From Tomocerus qinae (taxonomy: Eukaryota > Arthropoda > Collembola > Entomobryomorpha > Tomoceridae), in assembly GCA_020055645.1 (NCBI GenBank), contig CM034546.1:126377875-126441874 (forward strand): a DNA stretch of 64,000 bases. Direction: 5' to 3'. Below the pieces are notes generated by a model. The model was not told where the DNA came from. It was given only the letters and a program-made list of their open reading frames with translations, and searched no databases. The position numbers and the translations under genes are program-made. Within the stretch, counting starts at the first letter, position 1; every line of letters starts with the position of its first letter. Positions 1 through 13,249 of this stretch are shown one piece after another.

Positions 1-903
1 AGCGCGCCTTTTAGCTCTTTGGATGCGCTAACATGAAATAAACTGCCAAATGCCGATGTAATTTGACCTAAAGGATCTATACATTAAAATATTTAATGTT
101 TGGACCGCGCATTGAATGATTATATTAAATTTAAAAGGGTTGACAGATTATCCTAATGAGTTTGAATGCGAGCTGGGATGTTCTAATATATCCCGAATCC
201 CAATAGCCATTGCTGTAGATTAGTAAGTAGATTATAAAGAGTGCTGATGATGCCTATAGATGTTTAGTACGTTGTAGACATTTTTTATCAAGGTAAAATC
301 ATGTCTCCTCCTTTTGTCCTAATTAATTTGCCTTTCTCCTTTCGTTAGCATTGGCAGGGTTTTAATTTGGCCTTTTGGCTAACAAGGAAATGATTAGGTA
401 GGAAAATGTCTGCGTATTTTTAGTTGAACATGTACATACGTGTCTGACACGGTTTTAGTGTTTTATGGTTCTGTGTATCGTAGACGTATACGTATGTATG
501 TAAGGATTTATGACTTAGATGTAATTTAGACATGCAGGGAGTGCAGTCCATAATATTTGCATACCAGACGAGGCATAATACTTACATTTGAGACTGGGAA
601 TTCTTCCATGTGTATTTAAGGTAAGTATTAAATGCATATTTGCAGGATATTTTAGCACTCTGCAGGAAATTCGTATCCTTTCTCGGGTTATTAAACATGA
701 AAGTTTCAAGGCATAAAACTTGTCTATTACATCAGCGGAAATTGTGAACATTTATCTCGCTTACCTGCTATAAGCTACTGTCCTAAGTTATTAGTTATGA
801 TGCGAGAGCTTACTATTTGTTTTTTTGAATAAATTGTAAGGGGAAGGGTAGCAACTAATTAAACATTCTCCCCCTCGTAATATAATAATAATAATATTTT
901 TAT

Positions 904-3852
904 TTATTTATTATTGCCTTTGTATCCGACGAAGTAAATCGCTGTCCATTCGTAAGGCAAAAGGTCTTCTGTTTTCGTTCGCACAGTTTGTCCAGATCGA
1001 TAGTTGACTATTGCATGTCCCTCCAGTACAACACGAACATCTAAAACGCAAAAAAATCATCACGGGTGAGTAGGTATATTAACTGGGGTAGAAAATGAAA
1101 TAATGTTGCCTCTAATTCCGTGTGCACGAATCCCTACTGCATACACAGAAAGGAAAAGTACTATTTTAAACCGAAAAAAATCAGAATGTTAGTACCATGT
1201 CCGTCTTTGGTGCAGAATTACTTTAGAAATGCATTAATGGCCTAAATACAAGATATAAAATGTAGAAAATGCAATGGAAGTGCTTTTATAGCTTGAGAAT
1301 TCACATTAGAAAATATAACGACAGAATAATCAGATAAATACTCTCTTCAAACACATCGAGTATGTACTCAGATGGTCATAAATAATAATTTAGCCAAAGG
1401 AATGCCCGTATTAAATAAAAAAAGAAATCGGACACCGAATTACACCGAATTCCGAATACGTGTATGAATGTGAATGTTATTTTTCATGTAGCTACGGAGA
1501 TTATCGTCAAATGCAGGTCTATACCAGCAGAAAAGAACAATTAAGGAAAAAAACTAGCTGCAAGTGAAACCTGAGAGCCCGCCTGCCATTTCATATTTCT
1601 TATGAATTGAGATACTTGATGAAACAATCGACGGAACTTTAAGCGTAAGTGTCAGACTTGAGTGTGCTTTATTGAGTTGAGAATTTTGTTCGTATTAAGT
1701 GCAGTAGTAGTTTCATTACAACGACAAGATCTTAGAAATTCTATAAATACAGATATCTACTTAATATAAAATGGCCTAGAGAAAATGAGAAACTTTTTGC
1801 CACATCCCTACAATATTAAAACACTTTTGTTTTGTCATGACTCTTCATATTTGGCAACATTTTATTTTGCTACAGGGTCACATTAAACAAGTTATTTTAC
1901 ACATCCCAGCTTCCTCAAGTTTTTCTAAATACAGTACTGCTGCTGTCTTATTGATTGGATGAGTGTGATAGTTAAATATGACAGCCTTCCACAGAACTTG
2001 GCAAAACTCACAATAAGTTTCATCTTTCTGTCATTCTTTCCCTTTTATAGCGTTGAAAGGCAGACAAAGACAGATTGTGCAATTTCATATGTCACTAGCC
2101 AAAACTTTCATTTCTCAACTCATCTTGTATTTATTTCATTGCATTTATGCCAATTCTCGAACTTTAGTGCCTGGATTAAATACGCTGAATTATTCCACAC
2201 TCCTTGTGTCAAATCATACACAAAATTTTCATAAATATTTCACAGTGACGACAGTAGACTATTTTCATAAATATTTCACACCATTCTTCGCTATGGGATA
2301 TTCAAGACGACTGTATAGAAAATTTTGCCCATGTATGGCTATGCAATATTCAAAAAATTCTCAAGCAGAATTTAATATGAGAAGTTTGACGTTTGTCAAA
2401 ACACATTATTGAACCCAGTTTATATACTCAAATGTGTCGAGTCCTTTCTCTAATGGTTCTTTGTAATTGCAGGATGCGACTAATGTAAAAAGGGAATATT
2501 TCTTTTGTGTAGGTATAGGGACAATAAATAGTACGAATACGACAACTGAATGTAAATAATCGTCCAATGTAGGAATTCCTAGTGCCCAAACAAAAATTGC
2601 GTGTGAATTGCTGTCTCATATAGATTAGGTTAGCTTTAATCAATTCTGCTAAATTGTATGTATTTAGGCAGATAATGACACAGACAAATGTTTGACTACA
2701 AATGGATATATTTCACTACATTCAGTTGAATAATACTTTATATCCCAACAATCCCCCTGTGGGAATTCGCTGCTGAAATTTTACGATAATTTTTGACAGT
2801 ATAATTTGTCACACGAATTATTATAAAATTCAGACGCAATTTATTGATTTCGCCTCTCAAAAAATTTTTTTGGCTATTTATTTGGAATCTTCTTGTATGT
2901 ATAATCCAAGGGGTAAAATTTATAAATTCTATTCAAGACTATTAACTAAAAATTTACTTCCCAAAACTTTCTCCATAAAAGTTACCAGTTTTATTTTATA
3001 TGGGTTAAATATGCAGGGAATAATCAATCAATATTTTATGCATATGGGACAATAGCCAAAAATTTCTGAATGGGCTATGAAGATGAATTACGCATGGAGT
3101 GATTTTAAATAAGAAATGAAGTAGGTAAATGAAAACAATAAGCAATGCAGAGTTTTATGTAGTTGAACGAACGGATTAGAAAATAGAGCGTTCAATAACT
3201 GCAAGAGAAGACGGTTGTTTGGCGCAATAGGCTGTCCATGTTTTTCTGAATAGACGCTTTCTCCTTTCTCAACTTTCTCCATCAAGTCCTACACGTCTTT
3301 TATTTATGATAGAAGTTTACGGGGTTTTAAACTATTACGTATTCCTGTAGCTCCGCCTATTCTACATTAAAGTATTTCCATAGAATGTTATGAGCCACAA
3401 GAAAGCGGGTTGTAAATAGTAAATGTACATTGGCTAGCCGTCAATTAAACAGTAATGCCCGGTCTCTGTACGATATAAAAGAATCGTATAGAGGTAAACT
3501 TATGAATAAATTAGTATTGCCATTAAATTAATTATTGATCCTATGTAAAAGTCAACAACCCTGTGTGTATTGTGTACTTTGTATATAAAACCGTTTATTT
3601 ACACTTATGTAAATGGTAAATAATAATATTTACTCAAAATTGGCAAATAATAAAGAAAAAAAATAAATAAAAATAGTACTTACCATCGCAGTGAAAAGGT
3701 TCAGAATTATTAAGTAATAATTTTCCAGTAATTTCGTCTCCAGGTTTGTAAAATCTCGCCGGGCCAGAGCTACGTCTGTCTAAACTAACTTGGAATGTCT
3801 CTATAGGCAAAGGTGGTGAAATTGTGACACCCACACCCACTTGTTTTGTCAT
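904..3852 (-). CDS. short arrestin-N-like protein (2 exons)
   Basis: Exon 1 is 3684-3852 (ATG at 3852) and ends in phase 1 at a strong donor, ATG|GTAAGT. Exon 2 is 904-1040, after the acceptor TTTTAG. The predicted product is 101 aa. Residues 14-57 (FQVSLDRRSSG, then RFYKPGDEITGKLLL) followed by VRVVLEGHAIVNY look like the first strands of an arrestin N-like domain (hydrophobic-PGD-x-I-x-G-x-hydrophobic, then V-x-V-x-L-x-G-x-A), as in ARRDC and VPS26C-type trafficking adaptors. An AATAAA motif overlaps the stop codon. A full arrestin-domain protein is over 250 aa, so this is either a one-domain remnant or the true 3' exons were missed; I saw no better donor in exon 2. The 2.6 kb intron holds no recognised gene. 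Family is moderately sure, completeness is not. Confidence 0.55.
1041..3683 (-). other. intron of the arrestin-like gene, no gene seen
   Basis: Both splice sites agree in phase (GAT codon split 1+2). The interval holds only short chance ORFs on both strands, without family motifs. The direct repeat CATAAATATTTCACA occurs twice near 2231 and 2267. Confidence 0.4.
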
Positions 3853-4691
3853 TTTGGTGAAAGAGGAAGTGAGGAAAAGGACACTTGTGACGGAATAAAT
3901 TAATTATGAACTAAAAATGAATTTCTTTGTGGAGGAGACTCTATTGATTTAGTATTTAATTAAGTTTTGTTGTGTAAGGCAACTCTCGGTGTTTTTTATT
4001 CGCACTTATATGTAAAGAAGAGACAGGAGATAGTTTTGTTATTGCATGGTCGGAGGAAGAAGGGTTTGGAGACTGACGAGTGGTCGTCGACTGCAGAGAC
4101 TACAGAACTGGAGACTTAAAACTTGTGTTTCTTCTGAGAGCGCATCAGAAAAGCAAAGCACTGCAGTGCAGAAAATCAAATAGCTTGCATGAGCAATTCA
4201 GACCCGAACTGGATAGACATATATAGAGTAAATATTATATTATACACGTACACGCGGCCGGCCGACTCTGCTTTACAGACTTATTGATCCGTGCAACACC
4301 TAGACTTAGACTACTACTCCTGGATATTCCTACACTTACACAACTAACTATTACTACTCCAACCTCTACTTACCTAGCCGAAATATATCCTGCCGTTAAA
4401 TCCCAACTCACTCAAATCCAAACTTATTTATTTCTCTCACATGAAACAATTATCCAAATATAACCAATTCTATTAAATTCAACGAAAATTGGTATTTATT
4501 TTCCGCAAAATTACCAATTAAAGTAGAAACTTCAATTATTTTTTAAGCAGCCCTTTTTACTTTGACAAAACTGTATCTTCCCTATATGGATTTATATATA
4601 GAAATTGAGAAAGTACAAAACGATAATGAAGAAAACAAATGGCAATAAATTGCTGATTTACAAGCATAAAAATTAAAGAAATTTTAGTTTC

Positions 4692-4835
4692 GGTTGAAGT
4701 AAGGCAGTGGTCACACATTTTAAAAATCTCGCCATAAAATACAAAGGGATTACCAAGACCCGCTTTCGGAGGACCTAACCTAATTAAAACATTAATATCT
4801 GTAGGTATTTGTGGAACCACTGACTTACTTCAACC
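4692..4835. mobile_element. 144-bp MITE, GGTTGAAGTAAGGCAG family (copy 1)
   Basis: It starts GGTTGAAGTAAGGCAGTGG and ends with the near-reverse complement CCACTGACTTACTTCAACC. The flanking octamers TTAGTTTC and TTAATTTC match at 7 of 8, consistent with an 8-bp target-site duplication. The core contains GACCTAACCTAATTAAAAC, shared by the other copies. Confidence 0.65.
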
Positions 4836-4934
4836 TTAATTTCTTTGAAAAATTGTTTAAATCTTTAAAAATTATTAATTTTGATAAAAAATAAATTAAT
4901 TTGGAATAACTAAATTCGAATTTTCTAATTTCCA

Positions 4935-5363
4935 GGTTGAAGTAAGACAGTGGTTGCAAATTTAAAATATTGTGAGAATAGAACTCAGGCTAGAACGGAA
5001 CGACGCAAAAGTTAATGCGAGACCCTACTTGGCCGGTCTGTCGCAACTACTAATGCATGTCGTCGTTCTACCTTTAGTTCTGCGGCTGTGAATATGTGTG
5101 TTTCGTGGCCTTGGAACTCTGATTCGCAGCACATTACTCAAATAGAGCTTTAGTGCTCTCCACGTGGGTTATTCGGTTCTATTTAGCGGCAACTATATTA
5201 TGAACCAAAGTTCATACCACACACACATTTACTTCCTTACAATATCGCGCCACGAAATACACAGGGCATGCCAGGACCCACTTTCGAGGGACCTAACCTA
5301 ACCTAAATTAGACAATAACATTGATGGGTATTTGTGTAACCACTGCCTTAATTCAACCAATTT
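4935..5363. mobile_element. GGTTGAAG-family MITE interrupted by ~260 bp (copy 2)
   Basis: The left end GGTTGAAGTAAGACAGTGG lies at 4935. The matching core (ACACAGGGCATGCCAGGACC) and right end resume only at about 5240-5363. The roughly 260 bp between (about 4970-5235) are absent from the other copies, so they are an insertion or the copy is rearranged. Confidence 0.5.
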
Positions 5364-7873
5364 CCAAAATTCTCTTAAATTGATATACCCCTCAGAATGA
5401 AATTAATGTAAAGAGAGTTGAAAATTGCCAGAGAAATTTTTTAAAATTGTTTAAATCTTTTTTAATCCTGAATTTAAAATAATTTAAAGTGATTTAATTT
5501 GAATTTTCAAATTTCCTAAAATTGATATGCCTAATCAGAATTCCTTTTAGAATACAGTTAGTATATGGAAAGTTGCTGAAAATTGCAAGAGCTGAATGTG
5601 AATGAATTTGGGAAATGAGTATACTAAGTTTGGATTTGTATGATTTGGTTGGTAAGGTCTATGTATATGCACAAGTGGTGTAGTATATGTATATGATGCA
5701 ATACTTATTAACACGCGACTTAGAGGATTTATATGTCAATAGAGTTAGTGGATGGGAACAAAGTGCACATAAATCTTGAATCTAGCGTCCGTACACAACA
5801 AAGTCCATTTTTGTGTTCCCCAAACATGGGATCTTTGTAAATTGTTGAGAATGCCTGTACGTATATGGTGTTCATTCTAATTGGTGCGGGAATCATGTCC
5901 AGATTTACATTGGCTGTATAGAGAGGAATACGAAGTACATAGAAAAGGCCCATTTGCAATTCAGGTCGGTGCCTAAATAAATGTTTTTAAGTGCTTGCTT
6001 TAAAGGATCGATCTCTCTCGTGTACATTTGGCCACTGGCCACGGTGACCTGCACTCGGCACTCACACGTTTCGATTTCTAGGCAGGCGCCCGCAGTTTAC
6101 AGGAGTTTTCTACCTGTAGGTAGGTTAGCCAATGTATATACCATTATATATATATATTTAATACGGCATTTATATTTAGGTCACACTGCTACCAAGAAAA
6201 GCTTGAGACGATTCTGCAGATCCATACTTTCCTCCACACACTTTACATTAGAGAATATTTCTACTCCACTTAGCCCGCTACTTTTATAGCTCCACAAACT
6301 GACATTACCTTTTACCTTCCCTTACATCTCATTTCTTCGACCTACGAATAATGCATCACCGTTCTCACGAAATTAGGTGCCAGTTCAAACCCTACCCGAT
6401 AACTTATTTACTCAACTAATCTAATTAATATACTTTACGCTCTACACGTTCCTTTAACTGCTCATTTTCAAGAACACACTAAAAACATACGTCTTTATTA
6501 TGACGTCACTACATACACCTCTAATAAATTGCTGTCCTCTTCTTCCCTGATAAATTACTCTCTTTCTATACACACACATCTATCTACCACACAATATATT
6601 TTAACACAGACACTAAAATAATTGAATTCTCTATTTTTAGACAATCGAAAAATACATCAACCACAAAAACAATAAATGTTACCCAACTTGAAACAATTAA
6701 ATACTCTATTTTAAGACCAAATGCTAGAAAAAAGTCCAACACAGTCAAAAAGTGGAATACATTGTAGTAAAAATATAAAAAATTACTGGGAGAGCATAAA
6801 ACTGAACAATAAAGTATAAAATAATATGTAATCCCATTTTAATACAAGTAATTTAAAATATTTAAGTGCCCATGAAAATAAACTGCAATTTAGTATTAAA
6901 TAATAATACACGCAAATAAATGATTATATAATTTGTAATGACATTAAAAACTTGATATTATATTGACGTGGGATAACAAGAGTGTATTAAAATAATTTAT
7001 AGTGGTATGGTAAAATTTAGCTTGACATGCACCCCCTTAAAAATATAATAAACATAAAAGTGCATTAAATTAATTGAAAGTTATTTTGAGAGCAATATTA
7101 GAAAGTACATGAAAAGAAAATGGCCGGTGTAAGATGATAATAAATATTAAAGTGTAATTACATGAGAAAAGTTGGGTTTTATTGGCATTTGATGACACGA
7201 ATGTCATAAGCAGCCATCGCTTTCCATTACAGTTCAATTGAAATCATTTGAGAGCCATCAAAATATACGGAGCGTGTATTCTTGAGAGCATTAGTGAACT
7301 TTCCCTCGACTTTCTCTGAAGCATCATTTTATATTACACTCTATCCTTTCATCCTACATTTTTTGGAGCATCTAAACATCACTCTCTATCTATCTCTAAT
7401 CATTGCGCAAATGGAAGCCATAAAGTAGCTCTGTCTGCCTTCGTCCGTATAAAGTTAATCGGCTAAGCTGTGTAAGGATGTACAACGGAAAATGTGCATT
7501 AATAAAATACAAGGCTCATGTTGAGAGAAAGTCAAATGGAAAGAGAAAAGTTTGTAATTCTTTAATGCTTTCATCTGTGCAAGGCGTTCTGCAAAAATTC
7601 CTTCGTGATTTTCCTCCTCCCGTTACCCGTTTGCATGCTCCGCAGCTCATTATAAATGGATTATGCACCCACGTTCACCAAAACCTAACACACAATTGCA
7701 TATTATACCCAAATCATAGACTCACTCAGACACAACCTACTTTTATCTCTTCTTGCTTATATTATCCCACCGTAGAAATCCTATTTTATTCGTACCTTTT
7801 CACTACCTAACCCATTTTAGTTTTTATAACTATTTTTGCAAAAATACCTTTGCAAAAACCAAATTATAATTTC

Positions 7874-8182
7874 GGTTGGAGTAAGGCAGAGGTTGCACGT
7901 TTTAAAAAACGCGCCATGAAATACACAGGGCATACCAGAACCCGCTTTTGAAAGACCTAACCTAATTAAAACATAGCATTGATAAGTATTAGTACAACTA
8001 CTGCCTCACTTCAACCGTAATTTCTACTCTCAACGGGGTTGAAGTAAGGCAGAGATTGCACAATTACCTATCAATATTATGGTTTTAATTAGATTAGGTT
8101 TTTCAAAAGCGGGTTCTGGTATGCCCTGTGTATTTCATGGTGCGTTTTTTAAAATGTGCAACCTCTGCCTTACTTCAATCCT
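7874..8182. mobile_element. two head-to-head GGTTGAAG-family MITEs (copies 3 and 4)
   Basis: Copy 3 (about 7875-8021) and copy 4 (about 8038-8181) are the same element in opposite orientation, separated by about 16 bp. Both carry the core ACACAGGGCATACCAGAACC or its complement. Copy 3 is flanked by ATAATTTC/GTAATTTC and copy 4 by CTCAACGG/CTCAACAG, each 7 of 8. The different flanks argue for two insertions rather than one duplication. Together they could form a long RNA hairpin. Confidence 0.65.
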
Positions 8183-9649
8183 CAACAGTTCACCATCCTC
8201 CTAACAATTAATTTACGCCACATTTTTTGAAATAAATGCTGTCCCTGGGGAATTAAATTGATTTATACGGTATACTAACCAAGTTAGTGGAATCTTCTTT
8301 GGTTTCTCATGGATATTTAATTTAGACAATATAAATCGTGGAACTGTAGAATAGAATATCAATTTCTGAGCTACGTTTCCCGAGAACTTTTGCAATCCCA
8401 AAATTACTCAGTTTATTAACTTGTAGCGAATACAGTTGTTGTCAATTAGGGTTTGTTTTTTGTTCCCAATTTTCTAAATTGTATTTCGGAAACAATTGCA
8501 TTATGAATTAGGAATAAACATAGGAAGTTCTGTCTATCTATCTATAAAATGATGTGTTTAATTTTTTCCTCTTGTATATACGAATTTTAAATGTCTTTGT
8601 CGCCTTTGAGTTGAAAAATTCAAAAATGCATTTATACAGGCTTAAATCGTAATAGGAGTTTGGAGATGGAAAGAATCTGGGATATATTATAAGAAAGGGT
8701 CATAAATGGGATTTTGGAAATAAAAACAATTGTGGTGGGAAAGATGAGAGCGTAAATTGCATTTGTAGAGGACATAATGTTATTACTATATAAGAGCATT
8801 CACCTAGCAATCTAATCAGAACTTTGATACTTTTATTTCACGAGTTGGGAAATGTAGGGAGCCATTTGATGGGAGATTGTACACAAGTGCTGAATACATA
8901 TGACAAACATATCAGCCCATAAATACTTAATACAAGAAGGAGAAGAAAATCGTTTTCCCCTTCGCCTGTGATATTGCTTATTTCGTCCGTCTGAATTCCT
9001 CGCCTAACTTCATTATGGTATCTCTCTCTGTCATAACAAATAATGCAATTCTCCACTTAGAGAAGGCTTTGTTTATATTCTGTCTCTGTTCAAGGACACT
9101 AGCATCTCCTTTTTACGAAGGATGAGAGAGGGGAGATCAACCATACAGAAAAATGTCAAGAAATTCCGTCTCAGACCGTCTGCAATACTTTTTATCATTA
9201 TTATATACGTGTGTGGGTCGACTACATGCAAGAAAGAAATGTTTATATTCTACTCCGCTTTACTTTTGCACTTTGCATTGCTACTATGTGGCTGTTTTTT
9301 GTTACATGTCTTCAACATTTGTTAGTTAATAGCACAAAATATTATGTGGGTATGTATGGCATAATACTACTGTTCTAACTACCTACTACAATATTATCGC
9401 TAAAAGTAACTGCATGTATAAATAGGGTGACTATTTCATGACTGCACAACTACATAAAACTAAAACCATACTAGGCCTTTATATTATTGCTAAACATATC
9501 CTACAAACTTATATAATCAGAATAAGTAACGAGTAATACCAACTTTTACGATACCTACACATATAAATGAAACAACGCAATGGTTATTACAGTTCCTCAG
9601 GGTTTCGGATTTTCTCAGTGGGTATAACTATACATGTTAATATCAAATT

Positions 9650-9860
9650 AAATGAAAATTAAATTTAAAGGTAAAATTATTTTAATTATTGCTACAGAAA
9701 TTATTTTTAATTGATATAAAGTATGAATGGTATAATTAATATATATTTATATAATATTTACAAATATAATTTATATCATATTTATTAATATTATAAATAA
9801 TTTTACATAATAATTTATAATTTTATAATATTATAATATTTACTACACTTATTGGAGTTT
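9650..9860. repeat. AT-rich low-complexity tract
   Basis: Nearly all A/T, built from variants of ATAATATT and TTTATAAT. No coding potential or regular period seen. Confidence 0.6.
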
Positions 9861-10533
9861 AAAATTGTAGATAGATTTTACTAAAGGACAGGCTATGAAT
9901 TTTTAGAAATTATAAAAACTACAGTGACAAAATTATGGAATATATTATTAGAACATAATTAAAAAGAAGTCATAACTACTACATAATATAAGGAAATCAG
10001 TCTCCAGATACCAAAAATAAGTGTGACCCACCATCGACCACAAAACGACCGCAAACCCTGACTGAGTAAAGTCAACACTTATGCCTACCACAAATTTACA
10101 CCAACTCAGGGAGACATCCGGCAATTCTCAGACAATTTGAATCTTGGGAAAATGTAGCGTGCGCAGCAAATAATAAGTGACATTTACTATTCATCAGTAA
10201 CTAAACTGTATAATTTGACAATTTAGTATTCATTTGTAACTAACTTGCAATTTGCAATGTACAACTTGCACTTATTTCAACAGTTTATTGACTGAGTTAC
10301 GTACTAGGTTTAAGAAAATTACTTTGCAACTGTAATTTACTATTATCTAGGGCGTGTAACGGATCCTTCCCAAGTTTTAAGACCAGATACTACAGATATA
10401 TATGTTTTTCTTCATTTTAGATGAAACTTGGAAAATATTTTGAAATAAATGATCTATCTATCTGTTACGCTGACTGTGGCTGGTTTCATTTAGCGTGTGG
10501 ACTAATATTTGGACTTGAAGAATTTTAATAATT

Positions 10534-13249
10534 ATGGTTGTGAATGACCGAACGCCATTATTATTGGTTGGGGAGGTTAGTCGATTTTCTAGATTAAAGA
10601 CAAAATTTACAAATTTTTGTTTTCAATTTTGATTTGTACAACTGAATTTATGACATAATTTCTGCCCCTTGCTTTTAATAAAATTCTAGATTAGTTAATT
10701 ATTATGTTTATTTTAGGGGAATGAAGATGAAAATAACAGTATGCAAAATAATAGCGATTTTCAACGTCATGGCAGTGTTGCCAGCATTAATACAATTGTT
10801 CCTGAGACAGTCTCAACCACACTTCTGACTTGGTTTGGAAAAGTAAGTTGTAATACACCTTACGTGTACTTGGGGCATTTTGCTCTGAGCATTTCTTTGA
10901 AAATCTTGGGATTACTATAATATTAATGTTTTAAATTATTAGATAAAACCCCACTTCATGTTATCAAGGATAGAATGGAGTCTAATGGTCATATCTCTTG
11001 TAAATATGGGGATTGGCGCAGGATTTTCAATATATCGACATATGACTGTAAACGATCCAAGCCAATATGTCTTTCTCACGTTATTTTGGTCAAACTTTTG
11101 TTAGTTTATTTTTTGCAATTTTTATTTTGACTTTTCTATCGCCCTTAACAATAATTATTTTCATCTAGTGTATAAATAAGTAGATTAATGTTTTTATAGT
11201 ATTCGCTTTGGTATACATTATTCATGGGATTAGTCAAGAACAACCATTCGAGATCTTGTTATACATCTTCACAACAGTTTTTATGGCAGTTTTGGGTTAT
11301 ATCAACTACCACTCTTCAGAAGTGGATCAATACAAAAACGTCAGAACGGTCTGTATCTATTTTAGAAAAATTATTGTGATAACTTCTGAAGCATAATGAT
11401 CAGGTGTATCTTCTTTTTCAGATTAGGTTGTACTCTTCGATTGTTTTGAGTGTGGTAAATGTCATTCTTGCCCTGATTATGATGTGTCAGTACTGGAGCT
11501 TAGGGTATTTAGCCTGTAAGACGATGCAGAGTTACAATCCGCAAAAAATAAAAATGTACAGACTTCTCTTCAGCGGATACTCCTTGTTGATCTTTGATAC
11601 TCAGTCAGCATTTTCTTGCATTATTCTCGCTTTAGACGATGGAATTGAGAAGATGAGCAGCACGGAGAGTATTTTTGTGTTTGTCGGAGTTTTTTGCATG
11701 GCGGTCTGGATAACTATGGGATTTGTAGCTGTAGGTCATTTATTTATATTCTCCCAAATTATCTGCCTCGTAACTTTCAAAATATTGAATATCTTATCAT
11801 CTTTATTTGACAGATGCGAACTGAGGATAAGCCTTTGACTAAATTCTTCCTAGCAACCTTCTTTGTTCTTCCTGCCACTGTTGGATATCTATTGCACTTG
11901 GTAGAACCTCTTGGAATATTTTATCTCAAGATTTATTATTGAACAGGGAACAAAAAATACCTTTTTTGCCTTTTACCTTTTTTATAAAAAAGGTAGAGTA
12001 ACTTTTTTAAAAGCGTCCTTTTTTGCTTTTTTGATGTAGCAGAATGCCCCATTTGCTTCCACTTTACATATAAATAACGCAAAAAGATAAAAAGGACTGC
12101 TTTTTTAAGGAAAGTAGTACTTTATTACTTTTTTGTAAAAAAGAGTACCTTTTTAAGTCATTTTGTAAATAAGAGTACCTTTTTAAGTCTTTTTATAAAA
12201 AAGAGTACCTTTTTAAGTCTTTTTGTAAAAAAAGAGTACCCTTTTAACTCTTTTTGTAAAAAAGAGTACCTTTTTAAGTCTTTTTGTAAAAAAGAGTACC
12301 CTTTTAAGTCTTTTTGTAAAAAAGGAGTACTTTTTTTGTTTCCTGTCACTAAATTGCTTCCCTATAGAAGTTTATTATAGTTCTTTTTATATTATACTGC
12401 ATATAGGATGAATAATGCTGACTAAAAATTATTTAAATCAGCAGCATTAAAAAGAAAAGAACCAACGCATTATCAATTTCATCCACACCCTAAGAATTTT
12501 ATGTTTTTATTCACGTTTAGGCTTTTAACGATATAGACATGCCCCATCCAGATAGATACAAAGATAGCATGATTTTAACGACTATCGTCTGGAGTTTGGC
12601 ACACTTGGCTGTTATCAGCGTAGTCCCATTCATCCTACGCAACTATGGAAAAGGGTTGAGACAGGAAGGTAAAGTCTTTACACATTATTAAAATTTTATT
12701 GAATTTATAATTTTATTCCCATATTTTATTATGCCTTACACTGCCAAAAGGAATCTTCTGATTGAGATTTTATAGTTTACGATACTAACTGTATTAATAA
12801 TTGCTATTTTTAGTTTATACTTAGTAAATTCAATGAAATATTCTATACAAGAAAATATTGACATTTTTAGACAACTTCTTACTTTTAGCATTGCCTATAA
12901 CTTTCTCACGCATTCTTTGGATTATTTTGTCAGTCTCACTCTTACTTGTCCAGGTTACCCCAGATAGGTAGTAGCAGTAGTCAAGACTTGGCAGAAGCAG
13001 AACGGGTTGTAGCTTACTCTTATCTATTTCTATCCTGACTGTTCACTTTCTGCTGCTTTATATTACTCCTAATCTAATGACTATTATTTCATATCTACAG
13101 TTTATGGCAAACATTATCCACCTGTATCGACGACTTCTACTTCCACTCAGACTCAGCCTGAAAATTCTACTAGTGCCTTGTTGCAAGCTTCTTTTGCCTA
13201 TACTCCCGTGCTCCAAAGGAAGAACATAGGCTACAGCACTATGGCGTAA
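10534..13249 (+). CDS. unknown 8-TM membrane protein (8 exons, 388 aa)
   Basis: Exons: 10534-10575, 10717-10842, 10943-11099, 11200-11348, 11422-11730, 11814-11900, 12521-12668, 13101-13249. All phases agree, and the frame runs from ATG to TAA without a stop. The cytosol-like N terminus carries an acidic-dileucine-like RTPLLL motif. About eight hydrophobic segments follow, in order: SLMVISLVNMGIGAGF, VFLTLFWSNFLFALVYIIHG, the EILLYIFTTVFMAVLGY region, SIVLSVVNVILALIMM, LLIFDTQSAFSCIILAL, FVFVGVFCMAVWITMGF, FFLATFFVLPATVGYL and LTTIVWSLAHLAVISVVPF. The C-terminal tail is Ser/Thr-rich. I do not recognise the family; arthropod proteins with a domain of unknown function look like this, but I cannot name it safely. 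The donor GGT-CTG of exon 4 and the donor of exon 6 (TTG|GTAGAA) are weak. A hAT-type MITE sits in intron 6. Confidence 0.75.
11944..12345. mobile_element. CAGGGAAC hAT-type MITE, copy 1 (internally expanded)
   Basis: Ends are CAGGGAACAAAAAATACC and GTTTCCTG. It lies in intron 6 of the 8-TM gene. It is about twice the length of the other copies because a unit of about 30 bp (AAAAGAGTACCTTTTTAAGTC core) is repeated about six times between 12130 and 12330. The shared motif of the family (TTTACATATAAATAACG here, TTTACATGTAAAGTGGAAG elsewhere) is degraded. Confidence 0.7.

Larger units (their letters stand above)
3853..10533. other. intergenic, repeats only
   Basis: No exon series with family motifs was found on either strand. 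The part near 3853-4300 is GC-richer and is probably 5' UTR and promoter of the arrestin-like gene. The rest holds the GGTTGAAGTAAGGCAG repeats and an AT-rich tract at 9650-9860. Confidence 0.5.

Noticed and set aside
2053-2412. 119-aa plus-strand ORF in the arrestin-like intron
   Set aside because: No domain motif and no splice context. It contains a small direct repeat and AT-rich composition.
12158-12349. Minus-strand Lys/Phe/Leu-rich ORF
   Set aside because: It is the internal expansion of a CAGGGAAC MITE.
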